Origin: an uncultured Oscillibacter sp. | GTDB taxonomy: Bacteria > Bacillota > Clostridia > Oscillospirales > Oscillospiraceae | Direction: 5' to 3' | DNA: 9,720 nt | NCBI GenBank assembly: GCA_910588175.1 | Contig: CAJUQQ010000069.1 | Coordinates: 1-9,720, forward strand | Shown here: positions 1-6,887 of the stretch, in pieces | Layout: each line of letters starts with the position of its first letter | Position numbering within the stretch: position 1 is the first letter of the stretch | Made by a program: the position numbers and the translations under genes | The notes under the pieces: generated by a model | The model's database searches: none | What the model was told of the DNA's origin: nothing | Seen by the model: only the letters and a program-made list of their open reading frames with translations

Positions 1-163
1 GCTGCCATCTTACCATATCTCTTCTCTTATTGCTATTTCAGAGAACCGCTCTAAGAAGCGAATAGCCTCAGCACTCCGCTTCGCGGCCCAAATTGCCGCT
101 GGCCGCGTTGAAAAATCTTGAAATACACAAAGTATTCCCGCGCTTTTTAAACAGGAGAATCAC
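1..163. other. Non-coding leader upstream of the MFS gene, with repeat-like sequence
   Basis: I see no credible gene here. Bases 1-60 are AT-rich compared with the rest of the window. A 7-bp inverted repeat (CGCGGCC at 82-88, GGCCGCG at 101-107) sits in the middle. The reverse complement of about 80-120 resembles the inside of the MITE-like element at 1361-1521 (both carry a CAAG-ATTTTT-AACGC core), and TTAAACAGG at 147-155 equals part of that element's right terminal repeat. This may be a diverged or truncated relative of the element. A promoter for the transporter must lie here or further upstream. TTGAAA at 108-113 is a possible -35 box, but no convincing -10 box stands 17 bases later. Confidence 0.4.
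153..157 (+). promoter_or_regulatory. Ribosome binding site of the MFS transporter
   Basis: AGGAG lies six bases before the ATG at 164 and fixes this start. It directly abuts a TTAAACAGG stretch shared with the terminal repeat of the downstream MITE-like element. Confidence 0.75.
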
Positions 164-1360
164 ATGAACGTTGAACGATCCAAGAAAATACGCTGGGGCT
201 ATCTGGCCCTGGGCGTCGTCCTGCTGCTGTGCCTGGGGCTGATTTACGCCTGGAGCGTGTTCCGCGCGCCGCTGGAGGCGGAGTTCGGCTGGAGCAAGGC
301 CCAGACCTCCGTCACCTTTTCCGTCTCCATGACGATGTTCTGCCTGGGCGGTCTGGCCAGCGGCATGATCACCGGGAAAAAGGGGCCCCGCTTTACTCTG
401 ACGGCCTGCGCCTTTTTCCTGCTGGCGGGCTTTGCCCTGGCCTCCCGCATCCATTCCCTGGCGGGCATTTACATCACCTACGGCGGCTTCTGCGGCTTCG
501 GCGTGGGCCTGGGCTATAACGCCACCATCTCCACCCTGATGCGCTGGTTCCCGGACAAGCAGGGCTTGGTCTCCGGCATTACGCTGATGGGCTTCGGCTT
601 CGGCGGAATGCTGCTGGGCACGCTGGGGGCCGGACTCATCACGGCCCTGGGCTGGCGGACCACGTTTTTGATTTTCGCCGTGGCCTTCGCCGTCATCATG
701 CTGGCGGGGGCCGCGCTGCTGCGGACGGCGGAGGACGCCTTCGTGGAGGCCGTGGCCACCGGCGGCAGGAAGAAGGAGGCCGTGGAGGAGATTCCCTGGC
801 GGGAGATGCTGCGCCGCCGGAATTTCTGGCTCTGCTTCGTCTGGGCCGTCATTCTCTCCGCCGCGGGTCTTGCCATCATCAACGAGGCCACCACCTACGC
901 CGCCCCCTTTGTGAACGGGGACCTGACCCGGGCCGCCGCCCTGGCGGGCATGGTTTCCATCGCCAACGGCGTGGGCCGGGTCATCTCCGGGCAGATGTTC
1001 GACACGGCGGGCTACCGGACCACGATGCTGAGCATCAGCGTGGTCTACATCGCCGCCTCCGCCGCCCTAACCGCCTCGCTGAAAACCGGCAGCGTGCCCA
1101 TTCTGACGGCGGCGTTTCTGCTGGTGGGCCTGGCCTACGGCGGCGTGCCGCCGGTCAACTCCGCCTTCGTGGCCTATTTCTTCGGCCGGAGGCACTACGC
1201 GCTGAATTTCAGCATCATCAACCTGAACCTGATTGCCGCGTCCTATCTGGGGCCCCTCTGCGGCGGCGGAAGCTACGCCGGGATTTTCACCGCCATTTTG
1301 ATCTTCGCGGCGGCGGGCGCGGTGCTGACGCTGCTGGTGAAGCGGCCCGTCAGGACGTAA
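164..1360 (+). CDS. MFS transporter, OFA (oxalate/formate antiporter-like) family
   Basis: A 398-residue, very hydrophobic protein of the length and layout expected for a 12-helix major facilitator carrier in the cytoplasmic membrane. The first helix (about residues 12-33, with an YAWSVF ending) leads into FGWSKAQTS, as in OFA-family carriers. The loop between helices 2 and 3 has GKKGPR (71-76), the MFS motif-A position. A glycine-rich helix 4 (GFGVGLGYNA) is followed by RWFPDKQGLVSGI at 127-139, a strong OFA signature. A charged central loop lies at about 188-222 between the two six-helix halves. Characterised OFA members exchange or co-transport small carboxylates such as oxalate and formate, but the substrate here cannot be told. 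The CoA-transferase and enoate-reductase-like neighbours suggest an organic acid (inference). The stop codon TAA coincides with the left flank of a MITE-like element. Confidence 0.88.
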   Translation: MNVERSKKIRWGYLALGVVLLLCLGLIYAWSVFRAPLEAEFGWSKAQTSVTFSVSMTMFCLGGLASGMITGKKGPRFTLTACAFFLLAGFALASRIHSLAGIYITYGGFCGFGVGLGYNATISTLMRWFPDKQGLVSGITLMGFGFGGMLLGTLGAGLITALGWRTTFLIFAVAFAVIMLAGAALLRTAEDAFVEAVATGGRKKEAVEEIPWREMLRRRNFWLCFVWAVILSAAGLAIINEATTYAAPFVNGDLTRAAALAGMVSIANGVGRVISGQMFDTAGYRTTMLSISVVYIAASAALTASLKTGSVPILTAAFLLVGLAYGGVPPVNSAFVAYFFGRRHYALNFSIINLNLIAASYLGPLCGGGSYAGIFTAILIFAAAGAVLTLLVKRPVRT

Positions 1361-1521
1361 GAGCCTGTTTAATATCTCAGCGTGTGCGGATTGGCGAGAT
1401 AGATTTTATGTCCTGCAAGGCAAAAAGCCGCAGCAATCCTGACGGATTGCAAGGATTTTTAACGCAGTCAGGGCGGAAAATATGCCGCCAAGGTGGGCGC
1501 GGGGAGATGTTAAACAGGCTC
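1361..1521. repeat. MITE-like non-autonomous element with 18-nt terminal inverted repeats
   Basis: The left end GAGCCTGTTTAATATCTC (1361-1378) and the right end GAGATGTTAAACAGGCTC (1504-1521) are inverted repeats matching at 17 of 18 positions. Both ends are flanked by TAA (1358-1360 and 1522-1524), consistent with a 3-bp target duplication. The 161-bp body has no credible gene but can fold: GCAATCC (1433-1439) pairs with GGATTGC (1444-1450) around a 4-nt loop, and GGCGG (1472-1476) pairs with CCGCC (1485-1489). A short T run at 1456-1460 after the first stem could give weak termination. The left TAA is the stop codon of the transporter, and the right end stops just before the ribosome binding site of the CoA-transferase. 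The element therefore fills the gap between two genes that were probably one operon. The mobilising transposase is not in the window. Confidence 0.75.
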
Positions 1522-1525
1522 TAAG

Positions 1526-1532
1526 AAAGGAG
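1526..1532 (+). promoter_or_regulatory. Ribosome binding site of the CoA-transferase
   Basis: AAAGGAG lies ten bases before the ATG at 1543. It begins a few bases outside the right end of the MITE-like element, so the insertion left it intact. Confidence 0.75.
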
Positions 1533-1542
1533 AACTGGTCCC

Positions 1543-2883
1543 ATGAGCGTTTACGAGGAATATCAAAAGAAGCTGGTCTCCCCGGAGGAGGCCGTCAAGC
1601 TGGTGAAGGACGGGGACTGGGTGGATTACAGCCAGACCTGCTCCTTCCCGGAGGCTCTGGACGAGGCCCTGGCCGCCCGGAAGGGGGCGCTGCGGGACAT
1701 CAAGGTCCGCGGCGCCATCGCCATGAAGCCCATTCAGGTGGTGGAGCGGGACCCGGAGCACGAGACCTTTACCTACAACGCCTGGCACTGCTCCGGCCTG
1801 GACCGGAAGTACGTGGACAAGGGCTGGGCCTATTACTCCCCCATGCTGTTCCGGGACTGCGGGTCCTACTACAGCCGGGGCTACGCGCCGGTGAACGTGG
1901 CCATGATCTCCGTGGCCCCCATGGATAAGCACGGCTATTTCAGCTACGGCCTCACCAACTGCTGCATGCAGGAGATGCTGGACGCGGCGGAGCACATCAT
2001 CCTGGAGGTCAACGAGCACATGCCGGTGATCTACGGCTCCGAGGGGGACCACATCCACATCTCCCAGGTGGACTATGTGGTGGAGGGACACCGGGACATC
2101 TGCCTGGCCCCCGGCGGCTCCGCCAGCGAGATTGACCGGAAGATCGCCGCCAATATCTTCCCCTATCTCTACGACGGCATCACCCTGCAAATCGGCATCG
2201 GCGGCATGCCCAACGCCCTGGGCGGCCTGATCGCGGAGTCCGACCTGAAGGACCTGGGCATGCACACCGAGCTGATGAGCGACGGCTATCTGCGGCTCTA
2301 TCAGGCCGGGAAAATCACCAACAAAAAGAAGAAGCTGAACCGGGGCAAAGGCGTGTTCTCCATCTGCTCCGGGTCCCGGGAGCTGTATGAGTTCCTGGAT
2401 CAGAACATGGACATCCTCTCCGCGCCCATGCGGTATGTCAACAACCCGGAGACCATCCGGCAGCTGGACGACTTCGTGTCCATCAACGGCTGCATCGCCG
2501 CGGACCTCTACGGGCAGGTGTGCTCCGAGACCTCCGGAACCCGGCACATCAGCGGCACCGGCGGCCAGCTGGACTTCGTTACCGGCGCGTATATGGCGGA
2601 CCACGGCCAGGCGTTTTTGGCCATGTCCTCCACCTTCACGGATAAGCAGGGGGTTCTGCACTCCCGGATTCTGCCCCGGTTCACCGAGGGCGACGTGATC
2701 ACCACCCCCCGTACCCAGACGCCAAACCTGGTGACGGAGTACGGCGTGGCCCGCCTCTCCGGCCTCTCCACCTGGGAGCGGGCAGAAAAGCTGATCGCCA
2801 TCGCCCACCCGGACTTCCGGGAGGAGCTGACCGCCGCCGCCGAAAAGCAGAAGATCTGGCGCCGGTCCAACAAGCGGGGATAA
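1543..2883 (+). CDS. Acetyl-CoA hydrolase/transferase family CoA-transferase (butyryl-CoA:acetate or 4-hydroxybutyrate CoA-transferase-like)
   Basis: A 446-residue cytoplasmic enzyme that moves CoA between acyl-CoA and a free carboxylate, usually acetate. Its length and whole layout match the But/AbfT group: a N-terminal KLVSPEEAVKLVKDGDWVDY, the glycine motif IGIGGMPNALG (217-227), then LGMHTELMSDG, in which Glu243 sits where the catalytic glutamate of clostridial 4-hydroxybutyrate CoA-transferase (Glu238) is found. The CoA-binding SGTGGQLDF (337-345) follows, with the late LSTWERAEKLIAIAHPDFR and a C-terminal WRRSN. All key elements are present, so the enzyme looks active. The resemblance to butyryl-CoA:acetate CoA-transferases of gut butyrate producers is strong. 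However, the usual crotonyl-CoA pathway genes are absent, and the neighbours are a carboxylate-type carrier and an enoate-type reductase, so a different acid may be the true substrate. Butyrate production should not be concluded from this gene alone. Confidence 0.87.
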   Translation: MSVYEEYQKKLVSPEEAVKLVKDGDWVDYSQTCSFPEALDEALAARKGALRDIKVRGAIAMKPIQVVERDPEHETFTYNAWHCSGLDRKYVDKGWAYYSPMLFRDCGSYYSRGYAPVNVAMISVAPMDKHGYFSYGLTNCCMQEMLDAAEHIILEVNEHMPVIYGSEGDHIHISQVDYVVEGHRDICLAPGGSASEIDRKIAANIFPYLYDGITLQIGIGGMPNALGGLIAESDLKDLGMHTELMSDGYLRLYQAGKITNKKKKLNRGKGVFSICSGSRELYEFLDQNMDILSAPMRYVNNPETIRQLDDFVSINGCIAADLYGQVCSETSGTRHISGTGGQLDFVTGAYMADHGQAFLAMSSTFTDKQGVLHSRILPRFTEGDVITTPRTQTPNLVTEYGVARLSGLSTWERAEKLIAIAHPDFREELTAAAEKQKIWRRSNKRG

Positions 2884-2953
2884 GGACCCGGAAAACAGCC
2901 GAATTATACAAGCGGCGCCGCGCCGCCGCCGGTATGCTGTACATAGAGTGATG

Positions 2954-2960
2954 AAAGGAG
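2954..2960 (+). promoter_or_regulatory. Ribosome binding site of the OYE-type reductase
   Basis: AAAGGAG lies nine bases before the ATG at 2970. The 86-base gap after the CoA-transferase holds a GC-rich run (about 2911-2932) but no clear terminator, so co-transcription of the two genes is likely. Confidence 0.75.
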
Positions 2961-2969
2961 CTGTTACCT

Positions 2970-4937
2970 ATGCCGCACGAGAAATATCCGCTGCTGTTCA
3001 GTCCCATCAAGGTGCGCAACACGGTTTTCCGCAACCGCATTATGGCGACGCCCACCTCCCTGTCCTGGGCGGACCCCTGGAGCGGCGCGCCGGAGGACAT
3101 GACCCTGTTTTACTATGAGGACAAGGCCCGGGGCGGAGCCGCCTCCGTGACCATGTCCGAGACCACCATCAGCCGGGAGCACGGCGCTTCCCGGGGCGTG
3201 GGGCACTATGTCACCTTCGACCCGGTTCACGGCGACCCCGGCCCCCAGCTCATCAAGATCACGGAGGCCCTCCGCCGCCACGGCGCGGTGCCCTCCATCC
3301 AGATTCACCACGCCGGAGACGTGACCTCCCCGGAGCTCATCGGCGGCCAGGACCCCTGGGGCCCAAACGACTACGTCCGCCCCGACGGCGTCCACGTCCA
3401 GGGCATGACGGAGGAGATGATGCACCTGGTGGCGGAGGACTTCGCCAACGCCGCCGCCGCCGCCAAGTACAACGGCTTCGGCATGGTGCAGGTCCACGGC
3501 GCCCACGGCTGGCTGCTGGGCCAGTTCCAGTCCGGGGCCACCAACTGGCGCAAGGACCAGTACGGCGGCAGCGTGGAGAACCGGGCCCGGTTCCCCCTGA
3601 TGGTGGTAAAGGCCATCCGGGAGAAGGTGGGCAACGACTTTTTGGTCGAGTACCGCATGAGCGGCGACGAGCACCTGGAGGGCGGCATCGTCGGCGAGGA
3701 AGCCGCCGAGTTCGCCTCCATCATCCAGGACTATGTGGACATCATCCACGTCTCCGCCGGGTCCTACTACACTGCCCGGGAGTACACCTTCCCCGGCTCC
3801 TATCAGCCCAGAGACACCAACACCCACCTGGCCGCCATGGTCAAGAAGAAGGTCCGCATCCCCGTGGCCACCGTGGGGGCCCACATGGACCCGAAGATCA
3901 TGGAGCAGATTTTGGAAGAGGGCATGGCGGACTTCATCGCCATCGGCCGGGGCTTCATCGCCGATCCGGAGCTGCCCCACAAGATTCAGGACGGCCGGGA
4001 GGAGGACATCCGCCCCTGCGTGCGGTGCAACAACTGCCTGGGCCGCAAGTACGAGGGGAAAAACAACTGCGACATCAACCCCACCGCCGGCGCGGAGCTG
4101 TGGACGGTCCGCACCCCGGACGTGAAGGTCCCCCGCAAGGTGCTGGTCGTGGGCGGAGGCCCCGGCGGCATGCAGGCCGCCATTACCGCCGCCGACCGGG
4201 GACACGACGTTACCCTGGTGGAGAAGAGCGACGCCCTGGGCGGCATGCTGAAATTCGCCGATAAGGACGAGCACAAGTACGACCTGGCCAACTACCTCCA
4301 TTATCTGAGGCGTCAGGTGGGCAAGCGGGCCATCAACGTCCGGCTGAACACCGAGGCCACCGTGGAGCTCATTGAGCGGGAGAAGCCCTATGCCGTGATC
4401 TGCGGCGTGGGAGCCCAGCCGGTGACGCCCCGCTTCCCCGGCATGGACCGTCTGCCCTGCATGCACGCGCTGGAGGCCTATGAGCACCCCGAGACCGTGA
4501 AGAGCGAGGACGTGGTGGTCATCGGCGGCGGCCTGGTGGGCTGCGAGGTGGCGGTTTTCCTGGGCGCGCGGGGGAAGAAGGTCTCCCTGGTGGAGATGCA
4601 GGACACCCTGGCCCCGGAGGCCAACCGCATCCACAAGGACTCCATGATGGAGGCGCTGACGGACCCCGCCAACTCCATCACCCAGTACGTGTCCACCAAA
4701 TGCCTGGAGCTGACGCCGGAAGGCGTCCGGGTACAGACGCCCGACGGGGAGGAGAAGGTCCTGCCCGCCGGAACGGTGGTCTACGCGGTGGGGATGCGGG
4801 CCCGCCAGGACTTGGCGATGGAGCTCCAGAGCGCCGGAGGCGTGAAGCGCTTCTTCGCCATCGGCGACTGCCAGACGCCCCAGAGGATTAAAAACGCGGT
4901 CCACGACGGCTACTACGCCGCCATGGATATTATCTGA
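2970..4937 (+). CDS. FMN/4Fe-4S/FAD oxidoreductase of the 2,4-dienoyl-CoA reductase / BaiCD / enoate reductase family
   Basis: A 655-residue multidomain flavoenzyme. Residues about 6-340 form an old-yellow-enzyme TIM barrel (LFSPIKVRNTVFRNRI start; HGAHGW at 176-181; DQYGGSVENRARF). Cys350, 353, 356 and 367 form a 4Fe-4S site with C-x2-C-x2-C-x10-C spacing. Residues about 390-655 form a pyridine-nucleotide-disulfide-type domain with two dinucleotide folds (GGGPGG at 395-400, GGGLVG at 519-524) and a terminal FAIGD FAD motif. Such enzymes pass electrons from NAD(P)H through FAD and Fe-S to FMN and reduce a C=C bond conjugated to a carbonyl, as in dienoyl-CoA, enoate or bile-acid reduction. Trp181 occupies the place where most relatives have the proton-donating tyrosine. 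Placed after the CoA-transferase, it probably reduces an unsaturated acid or its CoA ester, serving as an electron sink (inference). Substrate unknown. Confidence 0.88.
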   Translation: MPHEKYPLLFSPIKVRNTVFRNRIMATPTSLSWADPWSGAPEDMTLFYYEDKARGGAASVTMSETTISREHGASRGVGHYVTFDPVHGDPGPQLIKITEALRRHGAVPSIQIHHAGDVTSPELIGGQDPWGPNDYVRPDGVHVQGMTEEMMHLVAEDFANAAAAAKYNGFGMVQVHGAHGWLLGQFQSGATNWRKDQYGGSVENRARFPLMVVKAIREKVGNDFLVEYRMSGDEHLEGGIVGEEAAEFASIIQDYVDIIHVSAGSYYTAREYTFPGSYQPRDTNTHLAAMVKKKVRIPVATVGAHMDPKIMEQILEEGMADFIAIGRGFIADPELPHKIQDGREEDIRPCVRCNNCLGRKYEGKNNCDINPTAGAELWTVRTPDVKVPRKVLVVGGGPGGMQAAITAADRGHDVTLVEKSDALGGMLKFADKDEHKYDLANYLHYLRRQVGKRAINVRLNTEATVELIEREKPYAVICGVGAQPVTPRFPGMDRLPCMHALEAYEHPETVKSEDVVVIGGGLVGCEVAVFLGARGKKVSLVEMQDTLAPEANRIHKDSMMEALTDPANSITQYVSTKCLELTPEGVRVQTPDGEEKVLPAGTVVYAVGMRARQDLAMELQSAGGVKRFFAIGDCQTPQRIKNAVHDGYYAAMDII

Positions 4938-4953
4938 GCCCGCTTTCAAAAAG

Positions 4954-4990
4954 CCGGCCCGCCGGGGACGGCGGGCCGGTTCTGATTTTA
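4954..4990 (+). terminator. Intrinsic terminator after the reductase gene
   Basis: CCGGCCCGCC (4954-4963) pairs perfectly with GGCGGGCCGG (4970-4979) around GGGGAC, followed by TTCTGATTTT. It lies 16 bases after the reductase stop. On the opposite strand the same stem is followed by CTTTTTG, so it may work both ways. It would end or attenuate transcription before the amidohydrolase gene. Confidence 0.75.
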
Positions 4991-4993
4991 AAA

Positions 4994-5000
4994 GGGAGGT
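4994..5000 (+). promoter_or_regulatory. Ribosome binding site of the amidohydrolase
   Basis: GGGAGGT lies five bases before the ATG at 5006 and immediately after the terminator hairpin. No room for an ordinary promoter is left between hairpin and start. Confidence 0.75.
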
Positions 5001-5005
5001 GCCCT

Positions 5006-6682
5006 ATGGCAACTGCGGATCTGGTGTTACAAAACGGCAAGGTGGCCACGGTGGACAAGGACTTCCGCTTCTGCGAGGCGGTGGCGGTGAAGGACGGGTG
5101 GATCATAGACCTTGGGACAACGGAGGAAATGGCGGAGCATGTGGGCCCCGAGACCCGGGTCATCGACCTGGAGGGCCGGGTCATGCTGCCCGCCGCCAAC
5201 GACGCCCATCTCCACGCCACGCTGACCGGCCTGCGCATGGGAGAAGGCGCCCTGGACGTGGGGGCGACCCAATCCCTGGCGGAGCTGAAGGGGGCGGTGG
5301 CCGGGGCGGCCAAGGCGGCCAAGCCCGGCCAGTGGATTTGGGGCAGCGGCTTTATGGAATTCCTGTATCCCGAGCTCCAGGCCCAGGGAATGCGGGGAGT
5401 GAACCGCTGGGACCTGGACGAGGCCGCCCCGGACGTGCCGGTGATGCTGAACGATTTCGGCCTGCACACCCTGGTGGTGAACTCCAAGGCGCTGGAGCTG
5501 GCCGGCATCACCAAGGACCACCCGGACCTGAAGCCAGAGGAGGGCGTGATGGAGCGGGACCCCGCCACCGGCGAGCCCAACGGCCGCTTCTTTGAGTGGT
5601 CCTCCCACCACCTCATTGGAAACCACTGCCCGCCGGTCAGCGACGAGGAGATCGAAGCCAGCATCCTCCGGGTGCAGCGGGCCCTGAACGCCCAGGGAGC
5701 CGCCAGCCACGCGGACATCGTGGGCCGGGGCGTGGAGCGAATCTTCCTGGGCGTCAGCCGGGAGCGGTGCATGGAGATTTACGAGCGCATGGCCCGGGAG
5801 GGCCGGCTCACCGCCCGGGTCAGCCTCCACATCAACCCCTGCGTGGACGGGGTGGAGAGCTATGACTCCATCCTGCGGGCCCTGGACGAGATGAAGCTGC
5901 CGGAGTTCCGGGACCCCAACTGGGTCCAGGCGAGGACCGTCAAAATTTTCGGCGACCAAGGGCTGTGGCTGCGCCCCCGGGAGGACCGGCCGGACGGAGA
6001 GGGCCGCTCGGTATTCCCCGGCGTGACCGGCGAAGAGCAGGAGCAGGAGCTCCGCCGCACCATTGTGGAGCTGCACCGCCGGGGCTGGCAGGTGTGCATC
6101 CACGCCCTGGGCGGCAGGACCATCGACACGGCCTGCGAGGCGTATATCGAGGCCCAGCAGCGCTATCCCAGGGAGCGGCCCCGGCACTTTGTCATCCACG
6201 GCGACGACATGACGGAGGCGGCGGCCAAGCGGATGGGCCGCTTCGGAATCGGCTGTTCGCCCCAGCCCATCGCGGCCAACATCGTGGCCGGTATGAACGC
6301 CCCCCGGATGACGGCGGGGGAGGAGCTGTTCAACTGGGGCGCTTACATGAAGGCGGGCTGCTGGATTTCCGGCGGCTCCGACTCCCCCTGCTTTGACTTC
6401 AACTGGCGTTCCGGCGTGCAGTTCGCGGTGACCCGTACCACCGCGGCGGGGCAGGCCATCCGCCCCGACCTGGCCATGAGCCTGGAGGACGCCATCCGGA
6501 TGTATACCATCCACGGCGCGTATCAGGAGCACATGGAGCATGTCCGGGGGTCCATTGAGACCGGAAAGCTGGCGGACTTCCAGGTTTTGGGGCGGGATAT
6601 CTTCACCTGCCCCGCCGGGGAGATCGGACAGATTCCCGTGGTCATGACCATCTGCGGCGGCAGGGTGGTCTATCAGGTGTAA
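5006..6682 (+). CDS. YtcJ-like metal-dependent amidohydrolase (amidohydrolase family 3)
   Basis: A 558-residue enzyme of the usual YtcJ length with no signal peptide, so probably cytoplasmic. It opens with the small beta domain (DLVLQNGKVATVDKDF), then the TIM-barrel metal motif DAHLH (His68, His70). The other expected ligands can be placed in order: Lys313 in VKIFGD (the usual carbamylated lysine), His366 in CIHALGG, His398 in VIHGDD and Asp459 in SGGSDSPC. The C-terminal GSIETGKLADFQVLGRDIF returns to the beta domain, as in the whole superfamily. All catalytic ligands are present, so it should be active in hydrolysing an amide, a cyclic amide or a related C-N bond. YtcJ substrates are mostly unknown and none can be inferred here. 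It may release the acid used by the upstream genes, but a strong terminator precedes it, so membership of the same transcript is uncertain. Confidence 0.87.
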   Translation: MATADLVLQNGKVATVDKDFRFCEAVAVKDGWIIDLGTTEEMAEHVGPETRVIDLEGRVMLPAANDAHLHATLTGLRMGEGALDVGATQSLAELKGAVAGAAKAAKPGQWIWGSGFMEFLYPELQAQGMRGVNRWDLDEAAPDVPVMLNDFGLHTLVVNSKALELAGITKDHPDLKPEEGVMERDPATGEPNGRFFEWSSHHLIGNHCPPVSDEEIEASILRVQRALNAQGAASHADIVGRGVERIFLGVSRERCMEIYERMAREGRLTARVSLHINPCVDGVESYDSILRALDEMKLPEFRDPNWVQARTVKIFGDQGLWLRPREDRPDGEGRSVFPGVTGEEQEQELRRTIVELHRRGWQVCIHALGGRTIDTACEAYIEAQQRYPRERPRHFVIHGDDMTEAAAKRMGRFGIGCSPQPIAANIVAGMNAPRMTAGEELFNWGAYMKAGCWISGGSDSPCFDFNWRSGVQFAVTRTTAAGQAIRPDLAMSLEDAIRMYTIHGAYQEHMEHVRGSIETGKLADFQVLGRDIFTCPAGEIGQIPVVMTICGGRVVYQV

Positions 6683-6704
6683 GAGCCCTGCCTCTTGCCC
6701 GGCG

Positions 6705-6887
6705 TCACGCTCTCCGCCATGCGGAGCATGGTTTCCGCCGGCAGTCCGGCAGAGCTTCCGTCACCTCCCGGACGCTGCCGCGCTCCAGGGACACCCTCCA
6801 ATGGCGGGCGGCGGGAGAGGCCGCCAGAGCGGAGGTACACAGCGCCAGCGCCGCGGCCAGCAGAAGAAACAACATTCTTTTTTTCAT
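6705..6887 (-). CDS. Small secreted protein, third gene of the sigma/anti-sigma operon, possibly frameshifted
   Basis: A 60-residue protein that I do not recognise. It starts with a textbook signal peptide (MKKR, a leucine/alanine core at about 5-20, likely cut after SALAA), so it should be exported. GAAAGGA at 6896-6902 gives a well-spaced ribosome binding site, and its ATG overlaps the TGA of the anti-sigma gene (ATGA), implying translational coupling. The mature part as read is only about 37 residues, and its last 14 (PDCRRKPCSAWRRA) look like out-of-frame sequence. Two 7-nt copies of CCGGCAG (6738-6744 and 6746-6752, period 8) sit exactly where the reading changes. Dropping one 8-nt unit would give EALPAETMLRMAESVTPGKR... 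and a 68-residue product ending at 6673. It may be a damaged gene or a real short peptide. Function unknown. Confidence 0.55.
   Translation of the reverse strand: MKKRMLFLLLAAALALCTSALAASPAARHWRVSLERGSVREVTEALPDCRRKPCSAWRRA

Noticed and set aside
1433..1460. Hairpin plus T run as a transporter terminator
   Set aside because: The stem is only 7 bp and the T run starts six bases after it. It belongs to the repeat element, so it is not called as a terminator on its own.
1482..1928. Plus-strand frame beginning inside the MITE-like element
   Set aside because: It runs out of frame through the CoA-transferase gene, lacks a ribosome binding site and gives a Gly/Arg-rich product.
1510..2808. A 432-codon minus-strand open frame over the CoA-transferase
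   Set aside because: The plus strand encodes an unmistakable full-length CoA-transferase; the antisense product has no family resemblance and biased composition.
164..4937. A bile-acid 7-dehydroxylation (bai) operon
   Set aside because: Only a general MFS carrier and a BaiCD/BaiH-like reductase are shared; the CoA-transferase is of the acetyl-CoA hydrolase/transferase type rather than the BaiF type, and baiB, baiA and baiE are absent.
2964..4949. A 661-codon open frame on the minus strand covering the whole reductase gene
   Set aside because: It mirrors the reductase gene almost exactly, its product is a low-complexity Gly/Ala/Val/His/Leu sequence typical of the antisense of GC-rich genes, and it has no recognisable domain.
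5027..6541. A 504-codon open frame on the minus strand within the amidohydrolase gene
   Set aside because: It is a compositional shadow of a clearly recognised enzyme with all metal ligands in place on the plus strand.
6681..6696. AAGAG/CTCTT inverted repeat between the convergent genes as a shared terminator
   Set aside because: A 5-bp stem with no T tract is too weak; no good terminator is visible between the amidohydrolase and the small secreted-protein gene.
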